Assembly: GCF_018812025.1 (NCBI RefSeq)
Contig: NC_063054.1
Location: forward strand, 39,629,396-39,693,395
Length of the DNA stretch: 64,000 nt
DNA from: Megalobrama amblycephala
Taxonomy: Eukaryota > Chordata > Actinopteri > Cypriniformes > Xenocyprididae
Direction: 5' to 3'
Of the stretch, positions 34,690 through 45,140 are shown piece after piece. Position 1 is the stretch's first letter; each line of letters begins with the position of its first letter. Made by a program: the position numbers and the translations under genes. Under the pieces are notes generated by a model. The model ran no database searches. It saw nothing but the letters and a program-made list of their open reading frames with translations, and was not told where the DNA came from.

Positions 34690-35935
34690 AGTCACACACC
34701 AACTGAATGGGAAAGAACATCAGCAATAATATTGTCAGCTCCTTTCTTGTGCTGTATTTTCAAATTAAATTCCTGCACAATCAATGACAGTCTCATCAGA
34801 CGCTAATTGTGATTTGACATGCATGAAAGAAAAGTCAGGGCATTATGATCCCTGACCACTTTAATTGGAAGAGAACTGCTGCCCACATAAAAAAAAAAAA
34901 AAAAAAAGTTTGTGCTAATAGTAAGCAAGCGTTTCTTTTTCAATAGTACTGTAGTTTTGTTGAGGTTTTAAAAACTTCCTGGAGAAGTAACACAGGGGGT
35001 GGTCAAATCCACGGTCATCATCCTGTAACAGCACTGCTCCAGCTCCTACAACACTGGCAAATACCTCAAGTTTAAAAGGGCAAGTGAATTCAGGGGTGGC
35101 CAGAACAGGAGCAAAACACAACAAATCTTTTGCCACTTTAAAATCATTTTCACATTTTCACCAGATAAAGGTTCTAAATTAACTCAATAAGTCAGTAATT
35201 GGAGACATGACAGAAGCAAAATTCTTGCAAAATGCTCTGTAATAGCCTACTATTCAATATATGCAGTCTTCCATATAGGGCATGTGGAAGGAATCAGGTT
35301 TTGTGACACTGTTAACCTTGTGGTAGTTGTTACAAATTCTATTGGTACCACCAGGGTTAGGTATAAGGATACAAGGTTAGCTGCATGGGCTGGAGCTGGA
35401 GACAGCAAGCCCCTGATCCAGCAAATACTTCACCTCCTCTTTCATAATCTCCCATTTTTACAGGATTTACACGATATAGTGATGTTGACGTATGGAAGCT
35501 GATCCCTCAATTTTTAATAATGTGCACTATCACAGTAGTCTGAGAGGGAGTATCTGCAAACAAAGAAATTATTCTTTAATCAACAAAATAATATCTCGAC
35601 GTTGCTGATCAGGAAGATAAGACAACATTTGTTCGATGTTTAACAACATTACTGAATTTCAGTCTTGCAATTCGTTCAAAATTGTTAACTGCATCATCTT
35701 TTTCGCCGCGGCCAGTGGGTGTTACTACGGTAACAGATGGGACATCAACATCCTCAGCAGCATGAGCTCTCTTATAATAAGGCTTCAGCATATTCACATG
35801 ACAGACTCGTGTTTTTCTTCTGCAATCTGGAGTACGCACAACATAATCAGTTTCACTAAGATGACTCTATTTCATAAGGGCCACCAAATTGATGATTCTC
35901 ACCTTATTGATGAACAGGAATCGTAGTTTGCGAGT
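34690..35935 (-). pseudogene. Gypsy (Gmr1-like) pol fragment: integrase end, RT, RNase H
   Basis: Read on the - strand: the integrase C-terminus with RVCHVNMLKPYY at about 35800; then an RT leader and early RT with MKEEVKYLLDQGLAV near 35430 and KVNSVTKPDSF near 35310; then the RT-RNase H junction and RNase H with VVGAGAVLLQDDDRGFDHPL and STIEKETLA (34915-35136); then KKGADNIIADVLSHS near 34710. The central RT palm is deleted and several stops are present. Integrase upstream of RT is the order reported for Gmr1-type Ty3/Gypsy elements of deuterostomes. No LTRs were assigned to it. Confidence 0.75.
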
Positions 35936-36748
35936 AAAGCTGCAAATTCCTCCATTAACGTCAGCTGCCTTTGTAATAATTCTCTGATACGTGCTATTGA
36001 AAATCGCTGTGTGGCATATAAATAGCCTATATTAGGCAGCATCTTAGCGAAAGTGCATTTCTTCAAGTTTTCTTCCATTCAGAAAGCTGCATCGTATGAT
36101 GCAAGCATGCTCCGGCCCGGAACGTTAAGTGCAGTGTGAGTGCAGGCAAGAGGGGGAGTGGGGAGGGGGGACAATCGGGCTCGGGCTCGGGCTCGGTTCA
36201 AGGCAACCATGCCTAGTGTGAGTACACCCTAAACGAGAAATACAATAAAATAAAAGATAAAATAAAATGCATTCATAAAAGTGGTGCATTCAGATATACA
36301 ACAAAAATATAAAACATGTTATAAAAGCAGTTCCATAAGTAAGTGGTATAGAAAAAATTAGAAGTAAATCAAATAAAAGCTTCCCTAAAAAAAATATGTT
36401 TTAAAGCCTTGCAAAAAGCAGTGCGCACACATCTCAAACAGTGTCTGTTAGATCACAACACTGGGAATAGAGTGCTATGAATCATTCTTCACACACACAG
36501 TAACTGAAATTTAAAACTGTTTAAAAAAATTGCTCAATAAACTGTTGCATAGGAGTGACTCTGTGTTGCTTTAAGCGCATCATTCTGCACACAGGATGTG
36601 CATAAGTGCCACTCTGTGTTGGAGCCTTTATAATACTTTTGCACAATGAAAGAATAGTAATAGTCTTTTGTCCTGCCTATAATGTTGTTGCTTCATTAAA
36701 AAGTTGTGCTATACAAATGTTTTTAATTGTGTTTTAATTGTGTTTAAT

Positions 36749-36750
<2 letters not shown>
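35936..36750. other. Unassigned stretch with inverted-repeat end
   Basis: Near 36110-36240 a GC-rich block with GGGCTCGGGCTCGGGCTCGG and CCTAGTGTGAGTACACCCT resembles the end of a MITE. The remainder is AT-rich and featureless. Confidence 0.4.

Positions 36751-36788
<38 letters not shown>
36745..36788. repeat. GT microsatellite interrupted by a Tc1 element
   Basis: (GT)n runs from about 36757 up to the Tc1 target TA at 36787; on the far side of the element, ACGTG and a (TA)n run follow at 41027-41053. The element probably landed in a mixed GT/TA repeat. Confidence 0.9.
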
Positions 36789-36789
<1 letters not shown>

Positions 36790-37087
36790 ACTACTCACAA
36801 AAAAATTAGGGATATTTGACTTTCAGGTGAAATTTCAGAATGCACCTAAAATGCACTATAACCTTTAAAGGTGAACTTAATTTGACCTTCTCTAAACTTT
36901 TGAATGCACATGTCCAACTGTTCAATGTTTTAGTACTTCTTGCATAATATGCTGTTCTCTAACAAGGTGATTAACCGCAAAAATCACAACAACTGTTTGA
37001 TCCATGAATCGAGCACTAAATGTTCCGGTTCAATGAAAATTTGTATTTAAACAGTCCTCTTCATCATGCTGTTCACATTTTGACATC

Positions 37088-37456
37088 ATGAGACCAAGAC
37101 GAGACTTAACAATTGATCAACAGTACCTGGCCATTGCGAGGCTTCAAACAGGATGTTCGCAGAGAGAAGTTGCCACTGAGCTTAGTATCACAGAGTGTCA
37201 TCAGCAGGTTGCAACAGAGAAGCAGAGAGACTGGAAGAGTCACAGAAAAGCATAGAAGGGGCATCCTTTGGCCACATCCCATGCTGATGACCACTTCATT
37301 GTGAATAGTGCCCTGCAGAACCAGATTATGAATGCCACTCAACTCCAGGCAAGTTTAAGGGAAGTGAGAGGCACCCGAGTTTCACGTCAGACCATTCGAA
37401 ACCGCTTGCATCAGCATGGTCTGGGTACTATACAATCTGCAAGGGTACCTGACCCA
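37088..37456 (+). pseudogene. Tc1 transposase, N-terminal DNA-binding region
   Basis: From the ATG at 37088, MRPRRDLTIDQQYLAIARLQ and GCSQREVATEL give the first helix-turn-helix of a Tc1-type paired-like domain. A frameshift near 37200 leads to a second frame with NATQLQASLREVRGTRVSRQ and TIRNRLHQHGL, the second helix-turn-helix. The sequence ends at RVPDP near 37455, where the next repeat starts, and the catalytic domain is gone. Confidence 0.75.
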
Positions 37457-38295
37457 GGGCCGGATTGGGACTCATTTTCAGTCCTGGAGTTTCATGCCTT
37501 AGACCGGCCCACTTTAATTCACGACTGACTATATTAAAATAATGCAATTAAAACCTCAATATATAAGTCTGCAATAGTGCACTGTTCTCTACAGTAAATA
37601 ATTGTATTTTTCAAAAATATCTTCAAATACCCATGATAGTACAAATGATAGTACAAAAAAATGCTAAAATTTGATATAGAGTTATTTTTATAGTTATAAT
37701 AATTATTTTATAATGTGAACCATTGATTAATTCCCTAGCCATCTAGTGGCTGTAGTTAAAAAATCATGTTATTTTAATTTTAATTTAATTAAGTGTTTGC
37801 TTTCCAGTAGATGGCAGTAATCGTCCAATAAAACCAGGCACATTTTTCATGTCTATCACTATAAATGAAATTTAGAAATGTAGATCTTTATTAAAGTGGA
37901 TTTAACATAAAATGCTATTTTATATAAATGTATATACTTAAATTATTACAAACTGAGGCAAATAAATAACACAAAATACCATAAATCCTACAAAATTGCA
38001 CAACTTTACAAAATAAAAAAAAATATTAAAGTAGGCTATTACGTTTGTTTAAAAAAAGTTACATGTTACAAAATTACATTTTACTGTCTGGTTATGTAAG
38101 CTAGTTGGACAGAAAAATGAATATTGTTGGCCAATGTGTAATAGCATAGCAAGCAACATAACATAAGTGATAGACCATATTTTATTATTTGCCTACTATT
38201 ATTACAATATGAGTAATAGCTGCATACATGCCTTTATCTTTTGCATGTTTTACCCACTTTCTTTTTTATTTATTTACGTTACTTAAATCGCCACC
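37456..38295. other. Repeat of uncertain type starting CAGGGCCGG
   Basis: The left end CAGGGCCGGATTGGGACTC, with CCGGCCCA about 45 bases later, resembles a hAT end. The remainder to 38295 is AT-rich with no ORF, and no right end was identified. Confidence 0.45.
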
Positions 38296-38299
38296 ATAA

Positions 38300-38685
38300 G
38301 CATTGGTCTCCCTGAGCATTGGTCCCCTGCCGGACACCGCAAAAGCCTCCCAGTCAGTGCTTATCTTTCCTCGTCCGGCAAGGCTTACCCGTCTGATGCA
38401 ACGAGCATTGGTCTCTCCCTAGAGCATTGGTCTCCTCAGAGCATTGGTCTCCCCCTAGAGCACTGGTCTCCTCCCAGAGCTTTGGTCTCCTCCCAGAGCA
38501 TTAATCTCCTCCCAGAGCATTGGTCTCCTCCCATAGCATTGGTCTCCTAGAGCATGGGTCTCCTCCTGGAGCATTGGTCTCGTCTCAGAGCATTGGTCTC
38601 CTCCCGGAGCATTGATCTCTTCCTAGAGCATTGGCCTCTTCCTGGAGCATTGGTCTCCTCTCAGAGCATTGGCCTCCTCCTAGAG
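38300..38685. repeat. Minisatellite, about 19-base unit (AGAGCATTGGTCTCCTCCC)
   Basis: About 15 imperfect head-to-tail units occur between 38400 and 38685, with two or three looser ones from 38300. Single units recur at about 38972, 39010, 39214 and 39419. It is not a CRISPR array: units abut without spacers. Confidence 0.9.
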
Positions 38686-38963
38686 CAGTGTTTCTCAACC
38701 ATGGGTCCATGGACCCCTAGTGGTCCTTGACATAATGCCAGGGGGTCCTTATTAAATATCTGAATGACTTTTATATATTTTGACATTTGACATGTTCCCA
38801 TAAATGAAGGTATGTCAACTAATGTTATAGTAAATTACAATCGATTGCATTTGTTCATCACAAAGACATTAATGATACCAATGAGCCAATTATTATTCCG
38901 GAATCCTTGAGGACGGTTCCAAAGATGACGGGGGTCCATTACTCAAAAGGTTGAGATTCACTG
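38686..38963. mobile_element. hAT MITE inserted in the minisatellite
   Basis: The ends CAGTGTTTCTCAACC and GGTTGAGATTCACTG are inverted repeats 278 bases apart. Flanking octamers TCCTAGAG (38678-38685) and TCCTAAAA (38964-38971) match at 6 of 8 positions and both derive from a minisatellite unit. Confidence 0.85.
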
Positions 38964-39002
38964 TCCTAAAACATTGGTCTCCCACGATACCCTCTCAGTA
39001 CG

Positions 39003-39625
39003 ATGCTGTGAGCATTGGTCTCCCAACGGATGTTGTGAGGGCTCTCCTGGCTGGCCCTTACAATTCCCCTCACCCAACCATCGACCAATAGGACTCACTC
39101 ACCCGTCACCGGGAGCTGCTCCTGTCAGCTGAGTGCGCCCCTTCGGTCAGTCGTTCCTGAATCACACTGCCCCTTCGTCTTTCGGTCAGTAGGGCTAACT
39201 CATTCAATGCCGTGAGCATTGGTCTCCCGTCAGATGTAGCCAGAGCCCTCCTGATCGGGCACTCCAAATCACGCGCTCCCTGTCTATTGGCTGGTTGGGC
39301 CCGTCCACCTGGTGATGTACAATCCTGTCAGAGGAAGCACGGACCCCCCCGGCCGGACAGTTTAACTCCTGCTGCGCCCCAATTATTAGGTGGTAGGGCT
39401 TTACCCATCCGATGCCGTGAGCATTGGTCTCCTGGAGCATTGGTCTTCCATCAGATGCTGTGAGAGCTCTCCGGATTGATCGTTCCAAATTCAGCATCTC
39501 CTTGTTTGTTGGCCAGTAGGGCCCGTCCGCCCGGCGCCGTGAGCTGCTCCTGCCAGAGGCAACAAGGGTTCTCCTGGTCAAGCGACCAGGCTTCTTTTTA
39601 ACATGCCAGCCTGCCAATTCTCACT
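39003..39625. repeat. About 205-base tandem repeat, three units
   Basis: GTGAGCATTGGTCTCC recurs at about 39008, 39212 and 39417. Each is followed by related blocks (TGTGAGGGCTCTCC or GTGAGAGCTCTCC; GGGCCCGTCC; GAGCTGCTCCTG). Thus the 19-base unit is embedded in a longer repeat. The frames open across it are by-products of GC-rich repetition. Confidence 0.7.
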
Positions 39626-39694
39626 GTCTCTTAAGAGTCTTTAGTCTGGCGGCTGTCCTTTGCTCTCTTTGCTTTTTGGGGGAGTACTCTGGGT

Positions 39695-40554
39695 TAGAGA
39701 CCTGCACTCCCGCGGGAGTACCGCGGGACCCAGCACAACCGAGTGCGGCGCGGGACAGTATTTGATGGGTGAATGCGGATGCGGGCGGCACGATATTATT
39801 GTGTGCGGGTTGCGGGAAAATAAAATCATTTGCGGGACTCCCGCAAAGTGGAAATATCTAACAAAATAAAATAACTAGAAACAAATAAACCTTTATTTAT
39901 AATAAAATAAAATAAAAACGATTTACAGGCGCAGGGTCGGAAGTTAACTCTCGCATGGTTCATAGGCGCGAAACAGCTTATTAGTAAGTTATTAAAGAAA
40001 GGAACATGCAAAACTACAAAACCAAGCAAAGGAAAATCTGATATTTGGAAATGTTTTTCAGTAGTATGCGACAGCGATGGAAAGCACCTTCCTTTTGCGA
40101 GTTGTGACAAATGCAGCAAAATACTCACATACAGCGGGCACAAGTCTGGAACTTCAGGTCTGAAGCGTCATGTGTGCACCGTTTTGAAAGGCCAAACATC
40201 CCTGACATTTACGGCAAGTCAGTCGAAAGTGTCAAGTGCACTAAAAGATATAACAACAGAAAAATGTGTTGACTTCGTTTGTGCCGACATAAGACCTTAT
40301 GACACCGTCTCTGGCCAGGGTTCCAGGGTTTACATATGCAATGTATTTTAAAAAAACAAACAAACAAACAAAAAACAATACTTATACGTTTACCCGCGGG
40401 ATTTTGCGGGCGGGAGCGGGACGAAACTTGATTGTTTGCGGGCGGGAGCGGGAGAAAATAATATATATTTTTGCGGGAGTGGGCGGGAGCGGGACACAAT
40501 CTTGCGGGAGCGGGCGGGAGCGGGACGAAAAAATCCGTCCCGCGCAGGTCTCTA
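39695..40554 (+). mobile_element. Internally deleted hAT with BED finger, 8-base target duplication
   Basis: The ends TAGAGACCTGC and GCAGGTCTCTA are perfect inverted repeats, flanked by CTCTGGGT on both sides (39687-39694 and 40555-40562). Subterminal GCGGGCGGGAGCGGG repeats lie near the right end. The element holds only the N-terminal exon region of a transposase, so it is a deletion derivative. Confidence 0.93.
39968..40351 (+). pseudogene. hAT transposase N-terminus with BED zinc finger
   Basis: An open frame from about 39968 to a stop at 40351 reads KSDIWKCFSVVCDSDGKHLP, then CDKCSKILTYSGHKSGTSGL and KRHVC, the BED finger pattern (aromatic start, C-x2-C, H, then C in place of the last H). 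It continues into CVDFVCADIRPYDTVSGQGS, the start of the hAT catalytic region. No methionine start in this frame is visible; translation probably began in an upstream exon. Everything past that, including the DDE residues and dimerisation domain, is deleted. Confidence 0.8.
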
Positions 40555-40562
40555 CTCTGGGT

Positions 40563-41020
40563 TCGGGCCAATATTCTGAGCTGGGAGCCCTCCCCTTGGA
40601 CAGCACGCCAAACACGCATAACTTTTGTTATATTGAATTATATGTACATGTGAATTCTTGAAATTATGTTTTATTAACAAAATTCAGGAGGAGCAGGTTC
40701 AGATAATTAACCTAATTAGCACAGGTGGAGAGCATTCAGTTAATCAACTCAACCAATGACTAGAGGTATAAATACAGCAGACTTACATCTGTTAATTTGA
40801 GAGTTTACTAGCATCCCTACTCCACCCCATCTCCTCACTTGTAGTTCTATCTATTTTTGCTGCACCAGGGGGAGTCCTCTGGGTTTGGGCCAATATTCCG
40901 AGCTCAGAGCCCTCCCCCTGGACAGCACGGCAAATACGCATAACTTTTATTATATTGAATTATATGTACATGTGAACTCTTGAAACTCATGTGAACATGT
41001 GAACTCAACTTTTTGTGAGT
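40563..41020. repeat. Duplicated block of about 110 bases
   Basis: The block from GGGCCAATATTCTGAGC to GAATTATATGTACATGTGAA (about 40563-40655) recurs at about 40885-40978 with few changes. The earlier copy carries the hAT insertion. It may be the terminal repeat of a short non-autonomous element. Confidence 0.6.
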
Positions 41021-41026
41021 AGTGTA

Positions 41027-42215
41027 CGTGTATATATATATATATATATATACATACACATGTATCAGAGGTCGCGTTAACCGAAATTTTTTTTTGCAGT
41101 GACGGAAAAAGCTGAAGGCTGTCTGTCATTTTGACAGATTACACTGAGGCTAATGTAATTTGTAACTGTAATTCCCACCCCTGTCGAGTTGGTGGCGAGT
41201 CCGCTCCAGTGTGGCAGCAAAGCGCGAGTTCAGTCTCCAGAATAAAATGAAAACAATGCGTTTGATTATACACAGGCGAGCACCTAGTTTAAGTCTATTT
41301 AATAATAATAAAGTTATAATCCTTTATACTTGCATAATAAAGTTTCTAATCCAGTTTCTTTTGTTTTAAATGGTTCATTTTTTTTTTTTTTTTTTGCTGA
41401 CTATCAAGTTTATGGTCAACGAATGGCTTTTCTGAGGTATAATGTTACATGACATTGTTTGCAACACTGATTGAGCTGATTAAGACGTGATACAGATTTC
41501 GGTAAAAAGCTACCATCTTTAAACATTTTCTGATGTTCATTCATGTTTATTTTCGTTCTGTAAAATAGTAAAGAGAAAGGGAATGATCACGTTCACTCAC
41601 GATCCACGAAAACTGAAAAGTGACGCACAGTCTTTGTTCAACTTTCTTTTCATAATATAAATAAATGCATAGCCTAGACCTATTTGCTTATTCTGTAAGC
41701 TCGTGAATAAAAATGTAAATGTGGCCAAAACAGAAACTATTAAATGTCTTATCATTCAAAAATAAAAATTAAAATGACGGGTAACAATTGATTATGACGG
41801 AATTTTTACGATCCTGCCTGGAAAATCCAGCCTCACCACTGTACCAGCGGATGAGTCTGTTCGGCCATTGATTCAATTCGATTTCTAGGGCAGAGCAAAT
41901 CCGAGCAAACAGGAAGCGGAGTAAACTAATCAGAGAAGGGCGGATATGACGTTAGCAAAGCGACAAGAGAGTCAACAGCGAAAAGTAAATAATTAATGTG
42001 TTTTTGGTCATTTAAAACTGAATTCACGGCTGAATAGAACAAACTCTCGGGTCTCCCATGCGCAATCTTTGTTGATATTGAAGGGACTTTCGCCACACTA
42101 GAGTGACGCTGTTTGCACGGTACGGTTTGGAGTTGACTTGAATCGCGACGGAGGGTGGACTGACCAGACTGATATATCTTGTAGAAGATATATCAGTCTG
42201 GCCTTGCCAGGCAAC
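41027..42215. other. Repeat-like stretch of uncertain class
   Basis: (TA)n runs at 41033-41053. CAGAGGTCGCGTTAACCGAA at 41067 looks like a transposon end; ATGACGGAATTTTTACGATC near 41795 may be its partner. No ORF is supported. Confidence 0.4.
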
Positions 42216-44394
42216 ACTGAGTCCGAAATTTTCGCATGCGTTTTTTCGTATTCGTGACAGAGACCTTTTGTATTCACGCACAGAGACCTTGCACACTGAG
42301 TCCGATGCGTATTAATGAATCTGTTGTGAAAAAAAAAAAAAAAAAAAAAAAAAAAATCGCAAAACAATACAAAAAAGAAGTCTTCAAGCAGCGAGCATGA
42401 TTTAGTTGTCCTCTCTCTTCTTTAAAAAAGAAAAAGAAAGAGGAAATATTGGGTCCATCCAATCCCGAGATTGCATAGAGAGAAAGGAGGGTTCACCTCA
42501 TCAAGGAGCTGCGTGATTATCCCGAGTGTTTCAAAGTTTACTTCAGGATGTCAGTGGCTCAGTTTGATGTTTTGCTACTGGCACAATCTGAATTTATTTT
42601 CTGTTGTAGCAAATTAGCTCAAAATAAATATGAATAATTAATCATAACTAGTTATAATTAATTATTAATATTTTAATCAGTTAATAAAATTAACTTAATG
42701 TAATAAAATTAATATTACAATCAATTAACCTGTTGTTCAATGAACACACAGTGTTAATTGTTTATTAATTCTAAGAAATGTTCATTTCCAGGTTATGGGA
42801 AATAACAATCTTATTCTACTAAAAGCCTGTAGTCAGGACCGACATGAATAGGGACTCCCTTATATGAGCGCAAAACACAGACAACCTTACGTGTGACATG
42901 AACAAGACTTTATTAACTAGACTAAACACTTAAACAACTCTAACATTCACACACATACATGCATACAGTTTACCAAGAGAGAGAGGGCTAAAGCAGAGTA
43001 CAGGAAGCAAGAGGTTACAGCATTGTTGTACATTTCAGCAGATCAACAGCCTTGAGCAAACCATCAGTTTAGTTTTAACAGGCCCTTCTTTCAAAGGGGT
43101 AAGGATACTCAATGTATCCGATAATGAGACTAAGTTTGATACTTGCATGTCTCTCCAAGTTGAATTAAAACTGTCCTGATGCAATTTGTGGAGGCTTCCG
43201 TTGAATCTTTGCTGATATTGTCTTGATGAAAGAGAACCAGTTGGATTCAGAGGATCTTTGGTGAATGGAAGGTCTAGGCCGAGGCCTGGCACAAGCTTGG
43301 GGTTCCTTAGAAGCTTCTAGCTTCTTAAAGCGTCATCTTGACGTCAGCATTGGTCAGTAAAAGAGAAGAAGAGGAGGAAGAGCAGGAAGAGAGGGCTTGG
43401 TCTTGTGATCAGTGTATATAAAGGGTGAAGATGTCACACCCTCTTGAGGTGTCTGAGCCAATAAGGAGTTGCCCCCTCGGAGGGAAGTTTTACGAGTCTT
43501 TGTTCTGTAGCAAGATATAGCATAAGACACTGGATTGGATGTTTGAGAGAAGAACCCTCTAGATTCCTATAATACTAACATGTCACAGAGTTAGTAACAT
43601 GTAACATGAATTACCAAATAGGAAATTAAAGATGGAGTCCGTAGATACCAAACATGTTGCCAATGTGATCTCAGTTAACTATACATTTGCAACTATGGAA
43701 CATTAATACCAAAATAGTTCAAAAGAGAGAATTAATACATAGAATAAAGCCTATAAAAGGAAAGTCATGAGATGGGAAAATTGGATACATGTTTATACAT
43801 TTCCCAAGTGGTTATATAGAGAATACATAGGATTAAGAGAGTTTATTTGTCCTTCTCAGGAAGAATGAGTCACTAGTCTCTACAGCATTCTTCTGGATCA
43901 TAAAAGTACCATATAACTGTAACAGGACACCTAGTTGTGCCTGTGTGCTAGCTACACTTGGGATGCTGGTTGCAGTTTTAGGGGGATGAGTTCAGAGAAC
44001 TTTGATAGTGAGAGTGAGTTTATGGGTAATTCATTAAATACAATGAATAATTGTGTGGCTGATTGGTCCAGATGCTACACTGTCTTTGTATTTCGCACGT
44101 TGTTTGTCATACAGTGCTACTGCTTTGTGCTGTAGACGACGTGGATCAACTTGTCAGATGGCATTCTGGATTTTTGAATTTACGTACAGTGGCTCTGAAT
44201 TGTCAAAACGTCTCTCAAAATGCGTGCCACGGATGCGAAAAAGCGCAGAAAATCTAACCTGATCCGAATATTTTTATGACGGACGAAAGTTTTGGAGGCA
44301 GTGTGCAAACGTGATTGACATAATGTGAGGTCAAATTTATTTTTTGACGTGCGAAATTTCGTATGCAAATTTTGGACTCGGTGTGCAAAGGCCT
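42216..44394. mobile_element. Inverted-repeat element with GAGTCCGAAATT ends and nested LTR-like block
   Basis: Left: CACTGAGTCCGAAATTTTCG (42215 on). Right: GTATGCAAATTTTGGACTCG followed by GTGTGCAAAGG (about 44360-44390), roughly the inverse. A related inverted pair lies inside at 44215-44300. The middle holds an A-run (42329-42356) and an LTR-like block. Class unknown; hAT-like by the ends. Confidence 0.5.
42790..43582 (-). repeat. LTR-like block on the - strand, about 790 bases
   Basis: On the - strand it starts TGTGACATGTTAGTATTATA, has a TATA-like CTTTATATACACTG near 43430, and an AATAAAGTC poly(A) signal near 42910. Pieces related to its 3' end and flanks occur at 10.78-10.84 and 11.38-11.45 kb. 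It is too long and promoter-like for a MITE, but no polypurine tract or internal gene was found. It could derive from an endogenous retroelement; that is not shown. Confidence 0.45.
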
Positions 44395-44830
44395 TTAACC
44401 TCACTGGATAGTTTGTTTCTATATATGGCTCCCTTAGAGCTTAGAAACTGCCACTAGAACTGGCGCCACATGTCTTTCTGAGTTGTAGGCCCTGCTTGGG
44501 CCTCCTTCAAGACCATGATGGCATAGGTTTGTACTCGTCTTGCTTAAAGAGTAAAAGGTGTTTTTTACTGAGTACATTGCCAGGTGGTATGGTGGCTCAG
44601 GTTGAGTTAAACTAGTTAACCTCACTGGAGAAGTTTGGTTATCATATTTGTCTCCCTTAGAGCTTAGAACACTGCCACCAGCTGACGCCACGTGTCTGTC
44701 TGGAAGTCGTAGGCCCTCTTTTGGGCCTCCTGCAGTGCATGATGGCGTATGTTGTACTCCTTATGTTTTAGAGAGTAAAAAGTTTTTTACTGAGTACACT
44801 GCTTGTTGGATTGTGTTAGGTAGACTGTTA
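44395..44830. repeat. Two-copy tandem repeat, about 221 bases
   Basis: TTAACCTCACTGGA begins each unit (44395 and 44616). CTCCCTTAGAGCTTAGAA, the GTAGGCCCT/GGGCCTCCT block and TTTTTTACTGAGTACA recur in order. The units differ by roughly one base in six, so the duplication is old. Confidence 0.8.
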
Positions 44831-45140
44831 TGTGGGCACTCTACAGTCTTATCTGCTGGTTTAACTCGGTTTCATTCTGAACGAGTTCCATGTTTGTGGG
44901 TTTTGCTTATCAGCAAGCAAGCTGCTCTGGGTGTGCGGCCTTCACAGGCCTCTAAGCAGATTGAGCATGTAGTTCACATGTTGGCCTTTAGCAAGGCTGC
45001 TGGGATGTATTTCTACACAATGTAGAATTTGTGTCATGTTGCAGGCCCCTTTTTGGGTCTACAGTACAGTTTATCTGTTAGGTTGAGCTCTGTACTCCCT
45101 CTCATTTGAGGGCTGTCCTGCATAGTACTTAGCTCCTTAA

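Larger units (their letters stand above)
36789..41024 (+). mobile_element. Tc1-like element broken up by later insertions
   Basis: The left end CACTACTCACAAAAAAATTA and the right end (reverse complement CACTACTCACAAAAAGTTGA) lie next to TA at 36787 and 41025. The 5' part carries the start of a transposase up to about 37456. The original right half is mostly replaced by a GGGCCGG-ended repeat, minisatellites, a hAT MITE and a BED-finger hAT. The link between the two ends rests on the first 17 bases of the terminal repeat. Confidence 0.7.

Noticed and set aside
33332..36000. B30.2 exon expected after the terminal LRR exon
   Set aside because: I looked for the usual B30.2 blocks on the + strand and found only transposon sequence.
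38400..38685. Regularly spaced repeats reminiscent of a CRISPR array
   Set aside because: Units of about 19 bases directly abut and there are no unique spacers; the DNA is vertebrate. It is a minisatellite.
39204..39617. 137-codon - strand frame with basic residues
   Set aside because: It lies wholly in the GC-rich 205-base tandem repeat, and no domain or codon signal supports it.
40209..40619. 136-codon - strand frame, proline-rich
   Set aside because: It is the antisense of the GCGGGCGGGAGCGGG subterminal repeats of the hAT element.
42790..43582. Endogenous retrovirus call for the LTR-like block
   Set aside because: No gag, pol or env frame, polypurine tract or primer-binding site could be tied to it, so it is only called LTR-like.
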